NCBI GenBank assembly: GCA_946480925.1
Contig: CAMLLU010000101.1
Span: forward strand, 1-16,837
Reading direction: 5' to 3'
DNA length: 16,837 bases
Source: an uncultured Rivibacter sp.
GTDB taxonomy: Bacteria > Pseudomonadota > Gammaproteobacteria > Burkholderiales > Burkholderiaceae
The notes beneath the pieces are model-generated. The model was not told the DNA's origin and searched no databases. It saw only the letters and a program-made list of their open reading frames with translations. A program made the translations under genes and the position numbers. Shown piece by piece: positions 1 to 7,043 of the stretch. Position 1 is the stretch's first letter; every line of letters begins with the position of its first letter.

Positions 1-533
1 GCCTGGCTCCTGAGCAGCATGCCGCGCTGGCGCCACAGCGAACGCAGCACGCAGATCTGTTCGCCCGGACGGAACGCCCCGCTGAGCAGCCCGTAGGTCA
101 TGAGCTGCTGCAGCCATTGGCAGTCCAGCACGTCGGACTTGCGCCCCGAGACATTCTTGACGTGGCGGGCGTTGACCAGCAGCACGGTGAAGCCACGAGC
201 CTCCAGCAGCTCGAACAGAGCGATCCAATACACGCCCGTGGATTCCATCGCCACGGTGTCCACGCCGCAGGCGTCGAGCCAGTCGGCCAGACGATGCAAG
301 TCGGCGGTGAAGCTCGCAAACTCGCGCACCGGTTCGTCGTCGCGATCGGGCGGCACAGCGACGTAGTGCGAGGCGCTGCCGATGTCGATGCCGGCGGCGT
401 TGGGGTGGGTGATCGTCAGGGTCGCTCGGGACTTGCCGGGCTTGAGGCTGACGCTGCGATTGCGTTGGGCCAAGGCTTGCTCCATCATTCGTTGCGGAAT
501 GTGGCGCCGCATCGGGTACGTCGTCTTGCTCAC
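1..533 (-). CDS. IS110-family transposase (DEDD recombinase), N-terminal part, cut by the window edge
   Basis: Reading the minus strand from a GTG at 533 gives 177 residues with no stop before the window edge, so the C-terminal part with the catalytic serine domain is not visible. The DEDD RuvC-like domain is complete in outline: D50 in AGIDIGS, E97 in AMESTGVYW, and D134 and D137 in KSDVLDCQWL. The NARHVKN segment before the last two acidic residues is also typical of the family. IS110 enzymes move an IS using a bridge RNA encoded next to the gene. The GTG is chosen because the peptide starting there (MSKTTYPMRRHIPQ) reads as protein, while the reading frame before it does not look coding. 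The length of N-terminus before D50 suggests the longer IS110 group rather than IS1111. The family call is firm; the subgroup is inferred. Confidence 0.9.
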   Translation of the reverse strand, partial: MSKTTYPMRRHIPQRMMEQALAQRNRSVSLKPGKSRATLTITHPNAAGIDIGSASHYVAVPPDRDDEPVREFASFTADLHRLADWLDACGVDTVAMESTGVYWIALFELLEARGFTVLLVNARHVKNVSGRKSDVLDCQWLQQLMTYGLLSGAFRPGEQICVLRSLWRQRGMLLRSQ

Positions 534-736
534 TCTCTCAAACGGGATATCGGCGCGACAGCTGCGAACTGCCGAGCCGATTCACCAGTGTCGATGACGT
601 CACCCAGGACCACGCTAACCCGCGGGCAGTACGCACCACTGCTACATCGGTCTTCCGCGGCGCCGCATTCCACCTTGCCACAGCGCGGTACCGCAGAGTT
701 TCTTCGGCGCGATTTGCGGCAGCGGGCCGATTACTT
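534..736 (-). other. Non-coding stretch upstream of the IS110 gene; possible IS end with bridge RNA
   Basis: No convincing reading frame is seen in these 203 bases. In IS110-group elements the end upstream of the recombinase is non-coding, of roughly this size, and encodes the bridge RNA. The stretch stops exactly where an attC-like site begins at 737. The 9-mer CGCTAACCC occurs at 613-621 and again at 737-745, at the start of that site. I cannot define the IS end or fold the RNA by eye, so the assignment is inference from position and length. Confidence 0.3.
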
Positions 737-805
737 CGCTAACCCTTCCATCGAGCGGCAGCCTCAAGCTGCGCTTGAGGCTGCCGCTCATGTCAAACGT
801 TGAGC
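737..805 (+). other. attC: attC-like integron recombination site (first)
   Basis: A 69-base site with the layout of an attC. It starts with CGCTAAC (R''-like, with the conserved AAC), followed by CCTTCCATC. A perfect 17-bp inverted repeat comes next (753-769 and 773-789, loop TGC). The site then has TCATGTCAAAC and ends with GTTGAGC at 799-805, an exact match to the R' consensus GTTRRRY. The CCTTCCATC...ATGTCAAACGTT arrangement is, from memory, common in betaproteobacterial chromosomal integrons. R'' and R' are not complementary outside AAC/GTT, which is expected in an array because the last six bases of R' belong to the next cassette. Recombination would cut after G799. Confidence 0.8.
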
Positions 806-821
806 CCTCAGGGTCGTCCCG

Positions 822-1355
822 ATGAGCAATCTCAAGATCGACGAAATCCTTCGATACGCACTCGCGGGTGGAGTCGCGCTATTGGCAGTGTGGTTCGGCT
901 ACAAGGAGCCAAGCGTTTGGTTGAGTGAGAAGCGAGAAGGCGCCCTCATTACCGTCGCCTTTTCCGCTTTGCCCATTCTCATTGGAGCACTGGTGTACGT
1001 GCTCCACAGAGCCCTGCTCTACCCCTTCTTCTACCGAACTCTCGCCAGGATGAGTGGCCGAACCGAATCAACAAAAGAGATGGACATTCTTAGATGGAAG
1101 CATCAAAGTAAGGCTGGTGCACTTCAACATCGCATGTCGGAATGGGCCGCTCAGATTCATTTTCTCTATGCGGCGTCGTGGAGCGTCGCCATCGCAAACC
1201 TCGTTGCTCACTTCGGAGGATGGACCCAGTCTTCGTGGCATTGGATTCAGTTGTCCGTTCTTCCAATTCTTCTCGTAGCTGCAATCAGTCACCACTGGCG
1301 CTACTTGCAGTGGGAGGCCGCTGTGTTCGTTCATGACGCCAATCTGCCGGGCTGA
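822..1355 (+). CDS. Cassette-borne integral membrane protein of unknown function
   Basis: This 177-residue protein belongs to no family I recognise. It has about four hydrophobic segments, near residues 11-27, 41-66, 112-132 and 140-158. A charged, Lys/Arg/Glu-rich stretch between the second and third pairs (around residues 75-110) is probably cytosolic. The ATG lies 22 bases after the cassette cut point at 799/800, and the TGA at 1353-1355 falls inside the second attC-like site. Both are normal for integron cassette genes, which often lack their own promoter. Only a weak purine stretch precedes the ATG. Base composition is visibly poorer in GC than in the metabolic genes at 9.3-14.4 kb, which supports transfer. 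The ORF is firm, the function unknown. Confidence 0.75.
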   Translation: MSNLKIDEILRYALAGGVALLAVWFGYKEPSVWLSEKREGALITVAFSALPILIGALVYVLHRALLYPFFYRTLARMSGRTESTKEMDILRWKHQSKAGALQHRMSEWAAQIHFLYAASWSVAIANLVAHFGGWTQSSWHWIQLSVLPILLVAAISHHWRYLQWEAAVFVHDANLPG

Positions 1356-1482
1356 TGGCTCTCCCTTCGCTGGAGCCGACTCGCACCGGCATGGCACTTG
1401 GCCCGCCTCCCGGAGTGGCCCATCATCCGTCCAGCGGGCCAAGCGCCACACCGGCGCTCGCGGCTCAGCTCAAACGTTGATA
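1349..1482 (+). other. attC: attC-like integron recombination site (second, long form)
   Basis: A 134-base candidate. Its left edge GGGCTGATG resembles the complement of this cassette's own start (GTTGAGCCC reverse-complements to GGGCTCAAC), with 6 of 9 positions matching. The left arm TTCGCTGGAGCCG pairs with the right arm CGGCTCAGCTCAAA, with one extra G on the left, like the extrahelical base of attC sites. An inner stem joins 1386-1406 to 1434-1454, with 18 of 21 positions paired. The right edge is AAACGTTGATA, where GTTGATA differs from GTTRRRY at two positions. The length is within the long range for attC. The fold is clear; the degenerate R boxes are the weak point. Confidence 0.65.
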
Positions 1483-1728
1483 TGGTTTCTCCTTGTCAAG
1501 CGGCAAGACCCGGCCCTCTGCGATGCAGATGCTGAACTGAGCCCGTTGCCGGACGGGGAACGCGACGGAGCCTGAATTGCCACCCGATGTGGATGCGCGA
1601 CGGTTGATCAGGCTGATATGCGAGGGTTGGGTACCTCAAGACAAGTGTTCGTCGCAGGGCCCCGGCGAGCCGAGCACGCCTCTTGTCGTTAGGCCTGCAG
1701 GGAGATGCAAGCTTCCTCTCGGGGCGAC
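1483..1728. other. Gene-free stretch between cassette and VOC gene
   Basis: I see no supported gene. A heptamer GTTAGGC at 1688-1694 matches the attC R' consensus, but no paired arm could be found on either side. The VOC gene on the minus strand ends at 1729, so this stretch may hold its 3' untranslated region or an eroded cassette. Confidence 0.4.
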
Positions 1729-2121
1729 CTACTTCGCATCAGCCGGCTCAAACAGTTCCACCAAGTTGCCAGACGGATCTTCCAGCAGAACTTGCCGACC
1801 TCCAGGCCCGACCACGAAGTCACTGCGAAAACGCACGCCAGCCTGCTTGAGAACCTCGACGTCGCGTTCGAGCGCATTGCTCCGCACGATGATTCGGTTC
1901 CATCCACCCGGTTCGGGCCTGCGGCCATCGGGAGTCGGCTGGGAGCCTCCGCCTGGCCCCTTGGTTGGGCTCAGGACCAGTTGCAAGTTCTCCCGCGCGA
2001 GCAGTGCGAAGTCGGAGCCCGACTGGGCAGCCACGCGGAATTCGAGATGGTCAGTGTAGAACGCTACCGCCGCATCAACATCGTTGACGATGTAGCGAAC
2101 CATGAGAGCGTTTAGTTTCAT
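1729..2121 (-). CDS. VOC-superfamily (glyoxalase/bleomycin-resistance fold) protein
   Basis: The 130-residue product is the usual size for a single-chain VOC protein made of two beta-alpha-beta-beta-beta modules. Module one is near residues 5-55 (RYIVNDVDAAVAFYTDHL) and module two near 73-126, ending in DPSGNLVELFEP. E122 sits at the usual second metal-ligand position. The His normally found in the first strand is replaced around R9-Y10, so a classic two-His/two-Glu metal site is doubtful. The substrate cannot be read from sequence: glyoxalase-like, antibiotic-binding and dioxygenase-like members all share this fold. An AAGGAG ribosome site lies 8 bases before the ATG, which fixes the start. 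The gene stands alone on its strand, downstream of the toxin operon by about 140 bases. Confidence 0.85.
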   Translation of the reverse strand: MKLNALMVRYIVNDVDAAVAFYTDHLEFRVAAQSGSDFALLARENLQLVLSPTKGPGGGSQPTPDGRRPEPGGWNRIIVRSNALERDVEVLKQAGVRFRSDFVVGPGGRQVLLEDPSGNLVELFEPADAK

Positions 2122-2194
2122 CTAACAACTCCTTGTGCAAGGCTCGGGTAGTGGGTGCGGCAACGTTCATGCCCGCGATTGAGCGTCGGAATCT

Positions 2195-2208
2195 GGTGCC
2201 AAGGCACC
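2195..2208. terminator. Small GC-rich hairpin after the toxin/immunity operon
   Basis: GGTGCC-AA-GGCACC is a perfect inverted repeat 51 bases past the last immunity stop codon. It is short and lacks a clear T-run on the minus strand, so it is only a weak terminator candidate. Confidence 0.2.
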
Positions 2209-2258
2209 GAACTCTTTGCTCACCGGCTGCGGCGAGTCCGATTAGCCATCAGGATTCT

Positions 2259-2987
2259 TCAGCGCAGCCGCATGAAGTCAGCGAAGCGCGGCAGCAAGTC
2301 CTGATCGGCCAACCGAATCTCGATGTCGTTGGCGCGCTTGACGTGTTCCTTGTTCTCGGCATCGAAGGTTTCCATCGTCGAGACAACGAGGGTGCCTTTC
2401 TGCTTGTCGGTATCCAGAATGGGTAGCAGCGCTGCTGCTTCAGGCGCGTGGTGCGTCTCGATCTTGAGCGGCAGGTAGACCATCCATGCGACGGGTGGCC
2501 GGTCCTTGAAGACCTTCTTCTCTTTGTAGGCGTATGGGCCGACAAGAACCATCACCGGTGCCCACATCTCAAGGACAGCCTGCACAACGGTCAGCACATT
2601 GCGATAAGTCCGAAGCGGCTCGATGTTGCTGGCCGAAAAGTTCAACCTGCCAGGAAACGGCCCTTCGCTGAGCATCGTGGTGAAGGCCATACCGCCTTCT
2701 TCGTCGATGCCGTTCCACGCGCCGAGGTTGCGGTTGACGCCGTAGTTGCCTTTGTCTGCCTTGGCCATCGCCAATGCGGCCGGCGTGGCCCCCCGTTCAT
2801 CAAATGAAGGGTTGAGCAAAGAACTCGCAGGTGTGTCGGCGGGTGGATGCCATTCGTGCAACGGAATGCCGATGGATTGAAGCACCTTGGCGAAACGCCA
2901 TAGATCGGTGTATTGCTCTTCGATGCTCGGCAGGGACATTGCCCTGGGCCAGAAGTTGGCAGAAAGGGTGAGGGTGTACTCGCTCAT
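2259..2987 (-). CDS. Imm52-like immunity protein, copy 4 (last gene of the array)
   Basis: This 242-residue protein is the partner of the toxin just upstream. Its ATG at 2987 overlaps the toxin TGA as ATGA, so the two are likely made together by coupled translation. It shares the family pattern NFWP near residue 11, IEEQY-DLWRFAKVL near 22, LLNPSF near 57, GAWNG near 89 and RPPV-WM-YLP near 163, and has no signal peptide, which fits a cytoplasmic antidote. The last 46 residues (from KGTLVVST) are almost identical in all four copies. Residues 1-20, 80-88, 105-130 and 152-161 vary and may read the matching toxin. It is the most divergent of the four, for example NRNLGAWNGIDEEGG where the others have RSLGAWNG--GPGG. 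Imm52 is assigned from remembered family features. Confidence 0.85.
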   Translation of the reverse strand: MSEYTLTLSANFWPRAMSLPSIEEQYTDLWRFAKVLQSIGIPLHEWHPPADTPASSLLNPSFDERGATPAALAMAKADKGNYGVNRNLGAWNGIDEEGGMAFTTMLSEGPFPGRLNFSASNIEPLRTYRNVLTVVQAVLEMWAPVMVLVGPYAYKEKKVFKDRPPVAWMVYLPLKIETHHAPEAAALLPILDTDKQKGTLVVSTMETFDAENKEHVKRANDIEIRLADQDLLPRFADFMRLR

Positions 2988-3580
2988 GGCGTGAGAAAGC
3001 ATTGAATCGGGAGGAATTCTTCGGCGAAGTACTCGGCGAAGTACTTGAAGCTGACGGGCTGCATGAAGTGCCAATGCAGCTGCGATGGTGGGCTGCTCCA
3101 GATGACGGCCGTTTGCTTGCGCGCTTGATCCATGACCTTTGGTGCCCCAAGCAGGGTGAAGAAGAACTTCGGCTCGCCATTGGACTTGAAGAACTGGTCA
3201 TAGCGCGCCTTGGCTTCCAGCAGCAGGCACGCCTGCGAACGAAAGCCATCAAAGTCAATGGCCTTGAAGTTCCACTCGGTGTAAGGCGCAAAGCCGCTGA
3301 TGCGAGCCTGATAGGCCCGGGCCTCTTCCGACATGTTCCAGTTGCGTTCGACCAGCACGCCGCAGTCGGGCGGGCACTTGGTGCAGGTGTCGGTTCTTGC
3401 CTTGGCCTGCGTGCCGGCCTGCGCGATCGGCAAGTCCTTCGACTTCTCCGCGGCTTCGTCCTTCTTCTTGGCAGCTTCGTTCACGGCTGCCGTGCCGGCG
3501 CCGGCCACGACGGTCCAGCCGAGCGCCCGGGCCAGCGCCACGGCCGCTGCTTCGAGCAGAGGTGGTGCAAGTGCTGCCAT
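2984..3580 (-). CDS. Tox-REase-5-like nuclease toxin, copy 4
   Basis: A 198-residue toxin. Residues 1-35 are an Ala-rich hydrophobic helix, 36-62 a charged Lys/Glu linker, and C66, C69 and C73 form a CxxCxxxC cluster. Residues 105-131 carry DFDGF...LLEAKARYDQFF, with D111, E122 and K124 as candidates for the restriction-endonuclease-fold D...ExK site. QLHWHFMQP lies near residue 168. The expected target is nucleic acid in a rival cell, delivered by T6SS. The start is the ATG at 3580, seven bases after GGAGG; the in-frame TTG six bases upstream is too close to that site. Its variable parts (residues 131-150 and 178-194) differ from the other copies. It is followed by its overlapping immunity gene. 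Confidence 0.85.
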   Translation of the reverse strand: MAALAPPLLEAAAVALARALGWTVVAGAGTAAVNEAAKKKDEAAEKSKDLPIAQAGTQAKARTDTCTKCPPDCGVLVERNWNMSEEARAYQARISGFAPYTEWNFKAIDFDGFRSQACLLLEAKARYDQFFKSNGEPKFFFTLLGAPKVMDQARKQTAVIWSSPPSQLHWHFMQPVSFKYFAEYFAEEFLPIQCFLTP

Positions 3581-3606
3581 CCTCAAACCTCCCTTGTCTT
3601 TGTCCT

Positions 3607-4338
3607 TCAGCGCAGCCGCATGAAGTCAGCGAAGCGTGGCAGCAAATCCTGGTCGGCCAACCGAACCTCAAGGTCGTTGGCGCGCTTGACGTGTTCCTTG
3701 TTCTGGGCATCGAAGGTTTCCAACGTCGAGACAACGAGGGTGCCTTTCTGCTTCTTGTCGGCATCGAAAACGGGCACCAGAGCCGCCGCCTCGGGCGCGT
3801 TGCCGGTCTCGATCTTGAGCGGCAGATAGACCATCCAGGCAACCGGTGGACGATCGGTGAATACTGCTTTGTCTCTGTAGGCAAAGGGCCCCACGAGCAC
3901 TATCGAAGGCGACCAGATGTCGTGGATGGCCCGCACCACGGTCAGCACATTGAGATAGTCCCTCAGCGGCACGACCTCATCTGCCGAAAAATCGACATTG
4001 CATGGAAACGGCCCCTCGCTGAGGTTTGTCGTGAATGCCATTCCTCCTGGACCATCCAGGCCGTTCCATGCGCCAAGACTACGGATGTCCGAGTGGTTGT
4101 CTTTGTCGGCTTTGGTCATCGCCAGCGCTGCTGGCGTGACCCCGGCGTCGTTGAACGACGGGTTTAGGAGCGAGTTGGCCTCGGTGTCGGCGGGCGGATG
4201 CCACTCGTTGAATGGAATGCCAAGGGATTGAAGCACCTTGGCAAACCGCCACAAATCGGCGTACTGCTCTTCAATGCTTGGAATCTTTGGTACGCGGGGC
4301 CAGAAGTTGGCGAAGATTTCGATGTCGAACTTGTTCAT
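3607..4338 (-). CDS. Imm52-like immunity protein, copy 3
   Basis: A 243-residue homologue of the other three immunity proteins, presumed to neutralise the toxin encoded at 4335-4931, whose stop its start codon overlaps (ATGA). The N-terminal strand (MNKFDIEIFANFWP) and the middle segment (SADEVVPLRDYLN, with HDIWSPSIVLVGPFAY) are its private sequence. From about residue 197 to the end it is near-identical to copies 1 and 2. Its central part, TEANSLLNPSFN and KADKDNHSDIRSLGAWNG, matches copy 2 closely, so the two probably share a recent duplication or conversion. A 26-base gap with a GGGAGG ribosome site leads to toxin copy 4. Confidence 0.85.
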   Translation of the reverse strand: MNKFDIEIFANFWPRVPKIPSIEEQYADLWRFAKVLQSLGIPFNEWHPPADTEANSLLNPSFNDAGVTPAALAMTKADKDNHSDIRSLGAWNGLDGPGGMAFTTNLSEGPFPCNVDFSADEVVPLRDYLNVLTVVRAIHDIWSPSIVLVGPFAYRDKAVFTDRPPVAWMVYLPLKIETGNAPEAAALVPVFDADKKQKGTLVVSTLETFDAQNKEHVKRANDLEVRLADQDLLPRFADFMRLR

Positions 4339-4931
4339 GGTGTGAAGAAGCACTGAATCGGAAGGAGCGCTCTACCGAACTGTTTGGAAAAGAACCCGAA
4401 GCTCACGGGCTGCATGAAGTGCCAGTGCAGTTGCGATGGCGGGCTGCTCCAGATGACGGCCGTTTGTCTTTGAGCCTGGTTCATGATCTTCGGCATACCG
4501 AGGATCCGGAAGAAGGGCTTCGGCCTTCCCTCAGGTGTGAAGAACTGGTCATACCTCGCCTTGGCCTCCAGCAGCAAGCAAGCCTGCGAGCGAAACCCAT
4601 CGAAGTCCTGCCCCTTGAAGTTCCATTCCGTGTAGGGCACGAAGCCGCTGATGCGCGCCTGATAGGCCCGCGCCTCTTCCGACATGCTCCAGTTGCGCTC
4701 GACGAGCACGCCGCAGTCCGGCGGGCACTTGGTGCAGGTATTGGTTCTTGCCTTGGCCTGCGTGCCGGCCTGCGCGATCGGCAAGTCCTTCGACTTCTCC
4801 GCGGCTTCGTCCTTCTTCTTGGCAGCTTCGTTCACGGCTGCCGTGCCGGCGCCGGCCACGACGGTCCAGCCGAGCGCCCGGGCCAGCGCCACGGCCGCTG
4901 CTTCGAGCAGAGGTGGTGCAAGTGCTGCCAT
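4335..4931 (-). CDS. Tox-REase-5-like nuclease toxin, copy 3
   Basis: Same 198-residue plan as copy 4: hydrophobic Ala-rich helix, charged linker, CxxCxxxC, then the D...ExK nuclease motif (DFDGF and LLEAKARYDQFF). The start is the ATG at 4931 after GGGAGG. In the middle of the gene (ARTNTCTKC, NWSMSEEA) it follows copy 1. Its very 5' end and the segment FVPYTEWNFKGQDFDGFRSQ follow copy 2, so it is a mosaic. Private residues are TPEGRPKPFFRILGMPK near 132-148 and FGFFSKQFGRALLP near 178-191. All putative catalytic residues are present, so I expect activity. Confidence 0.85.
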   Translation of the reverse strand: MAALAPPLLEAAAVALARALGWTVVAGAGTAAVNEAAKKKDEAAEKSKDLPIAQAGTQAKARTNTCTKCPPDCGVLVERNWSMSEEARAYQARISGFVPYTEWNFKGQDFDGFRSQACLLLEAKARYDQFFTPEGRPKPFFRILGMPKIMNQAQRQTAVIWSSPPSQLHWHFMQPVSFGFFSKQFGRALLPIQCFFTP

Positions 4932-4957
4932 CCTCAAACCTCCCTTGTCTTTGTCCT

Positions 4958-5689
4958 TCAGCGCAGCCGCATGAAGTCAGCGAAGCGTGGCAGCAAATCC
5001 TGGTCGGCCAACCGGACCTCAAGATCGTTGGCACGCTTGACGTGTTCCTTGTTCTCGGCATCGAAGGTTTCCAACGTCGAGACGACGAGGGTTCCTTTCT
5101 GCTTCTTGTCGGTATCCAGAATCGGCAGCAGTGCTGCAGCTTCAGGCGCGTGGTGCGCCTCGATCTTGAGCGGCAGGTAGACCATCCATGAAACGGGCGG
5201 GCGGTCTTTGAAAACTTTGTGCTTCTTGTAGGCGTGGGGGCCGACAAGGATCATCACCGGTGACCACATATCGAGGATGGCCTGCACGACGGTCAGCACG
5301 TTCGCATAGGACTTCAGCGGTGCGACTTCGTGTGCAGCGAAGTCCACATTGCATGGAAATGGCCCCTCGTTGAGATTCGTAGTGAATGCCATGCCTCCAG
5401 GGCCTTCCACGCCGTTCCATGCGCCGAGACTGCGAATGTCCGAGTGGTTGTCTTTGTCGGCCTTGGCCATTGCCAGTGCCGCAGGCGTGACACCGGCCTC
5501 GTTGAACGACGGGTTGAGGAGCGAGTTGGCCTCAGTGTCCGCGGGTGGATGCCACTCGTTCACCGGAATGCCAAGGGACTGAAGCACCTTGGCAAACCGC
5601 CACAAGTCGGCGTATTGCTCTTCAATGCTCGGAATCGTTGGCGTGCTGGGCCAGAAGTTTGCTTCGAACGTGACGGTGAATTTGCTCAT
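4958..5689 (-). CDS. Imm52-like immunity protein, copy 2
   Basis: A 243-residue immunity homologue whose ATG at 5689 overlaps the TGA of the toxin at 5686-6282. Conserved family blocks are in the same positions as in the other copies (NFWP, EEQYADLWRFAKVLQ, GAWNG, RPPVSWMVYLPL). Variable sites include FTVTFEA near the start, NLNEGPFPCNVDFAAHEVAP around 104-123 and AYKKHKVFKD around 152. The C-terminal 46 residues are the shared block. It is soluble with no export signal, so it presumably binds the toxin in the producing cell's cytoplasm. Confidence 0.85.
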   Translation of the reverse strand: MSKFTVTFEANFWPSTPTIPSIEEQYADLWRFAKVLQSLGIPVNEWHPPADTEANSLLNPSFNEAGVTPAALAMAKADKDNHSDIRSLGAWNGVEGPGGMAFTTNLNEGPFPCNVDFAAHEVAPLKSYANVLTVVQAILDMWSPVMILVGPHAYKKHKVFKDRPPVSWMVYLPLKIEAHHAPEAAALLPILDTDKKQKGTLVVSTLETFDAENKEHVKRANDLEVRLADQDLLPRFADFMRLR

Positions 5690-6282
5690 GGCGTTAGGAA
5701 GCTGACGATGGGGAAGAAGGAGCCAGCAAAGCGCTCTGAGAAGTAGCCGTAGCTCACTGGTTGCATGAAGTGCCAGTGCAGCTGGCTTGGCGGGCTGCTC
5801 CAGATGACCGCGGTTTGCCTCCTGGCTTGGTTCATGATCTTCGAGACACCTGCAATTCGGAAGAAGAACTTCGGATCTCCGTTGCTGAGAAAGAACTGGT
5901 CATACCTCGCCTTGGCCTCCAGCAGCAAGCAAGCCTGCGAGCGAAACCCATCGAAGTCCTGCCCCTTGAAGTTCCATTCCGTGTAAGGCACGAAGCCGCT
6001 GATGCGAGCCTGATAGGCCCGGGCCTCTTCCGACATGTTCCAGTTGCGTTCGACCAGCACGCCGCAGTCGGGCGGGCACTTGGTGCAGGTGTCGGTTCTT
6101 GCCTTGGCCTGCGTGCCGGCCTGCGCGATCGGCAAGTCCTTCGACTTCTCCGCGGCTTCGTCCTTCTTCTTGGCAGCTTCGTTCACGGCTGCCGTGCCGG
6201 CGCCGGCCACGACGGTCCAGCCGAGCGCCCGGGCCAGCGCCACGGCCGCTGCTTCGAGCAGAGGCGGTGCAAGTGCTGCCAT
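5686..6282 (-). CDS. Tox-REase-5-like nuclease toxin, copy 2
   Basis: A 198-residue toxin with every motif of the set: Ala-rich N-terminal helix, CTKCPPDC, DFDGF and LLEAKARYDQFF. The ATG at 6282 is preceded by GGGAGG. The linker and Cys region (ARTDTCTKC, NWNMSEEA) follow copy 4 almost base for base, while the FVPYTEWNFKGQDF and LLEAKARYDQ coding stretch follows copy 3. Private C-terminal sequence includes LSNGDPKFFFRIAGVSK and YGYFSERFAGSFFPIVSF. The C-terminus lacks the CF-TP ending Cys seen in the other three copies (SFLTP instead of CFLTP/CFFTP). Confidence 0.85.
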   Translation of the reverse strand: MAALAPPLLEAAAVALARALGWTVVAGAGTAAVNEAAKKKDEAAEKSKDLPIAQAGTQAKARTDTCTKCPPDCGVLVERNWNMSEEARAYQARISGFVPYTEWNFKGQDFDGFRSQACLLLEAKARYDQFFLSNGDPKFFFRIAGVSKIMNQARRQTAVIWSSPPSQLHWHFMQPVSYGYFSERFAGSFFPIVSFLTP

Positions 6283-6308
6283 CCTCAAACCTCCCTCGTC
6301 TTTGTCCT

Positions 6309-7043
6309 TCAGCGCAGCCGCATGAAGTCAGCGAAGCGCGGCAGTAGATCCTGGTCGGCCAACCGGACCTCAAGGTCGTTGGCGCGCCTGACGTGTTCCT
6401 TGTTCTTGGCATCGAAGGTTTCCAACGTCGAGACAACGAGGGTGCCTTTCTGCTTCTTGTCTGCGCCCAGGATGGGCAGCAACGCATCGGCTTCAGGTGC
6501 GTTGTGCGTCTCGACTTTGAAAGGCAAGTAGATCATCCAAGAGACGGGCGGGCGGTCGTGGAAAACAGCCTTGTTTTCGTAAGCGCGCGGCCCTACCAGC
6601 ACCATCACAGGTGACCAGATATCGAGCATGGCCTGCACGACCGTCAAGGCATTCATGTAAAGGGCCAGCGTCGCAACTTTCTTCGTCAGGAAGTTGACGT
6701 TGCAAGGAGTCCCTCTTGTGCTCAGCAGCGACGTGAATGCCATTCCGCCGGGGCCTTCAATACCGTTCCATGCGCCAAGACTTCTGAAGTCCGGTTGCTG
6801 GTTGTCCTTGTCGGCCTTCGCCATGGCCAAGGCTGCAGGGGTGACGCCCGCGTCATTGAAGGACGGATTGAGCAGAGAGTTGGCGGGGGAGTCCGCCGGT
6901 GGGTTCCACTCGTTCAGCGGGATGCCGATGGACTCGAGCACCTTGGCAAAACGCCAGAGGTCTGCGTATTGCTCTTCAATGGTTGGAAGCTCCGTCCCCT
7001 GCGGCCAGAAGTTCGCGTAGAAGGTGATGCTGGATGGGCTCAT
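6309..7043 (-). CDS. Imm52-like immunity protein, copy 1
   Basis: A 244-residue immunity protein overlapping the stop of toxin copy 1 (ATGA at 7043-7040). It is the longest of the four and differs most from copies 2 and 3 in the middle: TSLLSTRGTPCNVNFLTKK around 103-121 and VATLALYMNALTVVQAM after it, plus YENKAVFHDRPPVSWMIYLPF near 154-174. The shared C-terminal block is still present. A longer reading frame from 7130 exists, but the overlap with the toxin end and the match to the other copies fix the start at 7043. Confidence 0.85.
   Translation of the reverse strand: MSPSSITFYANFWPQGTELPTIEEQYADLWRFAKVLESIGIPLNEWNPPADSPANSLLNPSFNDAGVTPAALAMAKADKDNQQPDFRSLGAWNGIEGPGGMAFTSLLSTRGTPCNVNFLTKKVATLALYMNALTVVQAMLDIWSPVMVLVGPRAYENKAVFHDRPPVSWMIYLPFKVETHNAPEADALLPILGADKKQKGTLVVSTLETFDAKNKEHVRRANDLEVRLADQDLLPRFADFMRLR

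Noticed and set aside
2121..2172. Possible third attC starting at ATCTAAC downstream of the VOC gene start
   Set aside because: The only following GTT (GTTCATG) does not fit GTTRRRY and the inner arms do not pair.
4212..5180. Long plus-strand frames across the toxin array (also 3002-3829 and 5761-6531)
   Set aside because: They recur because the array repeats. They lie antisense to toxin and immunity genes with conserved motifs and lack independent support.
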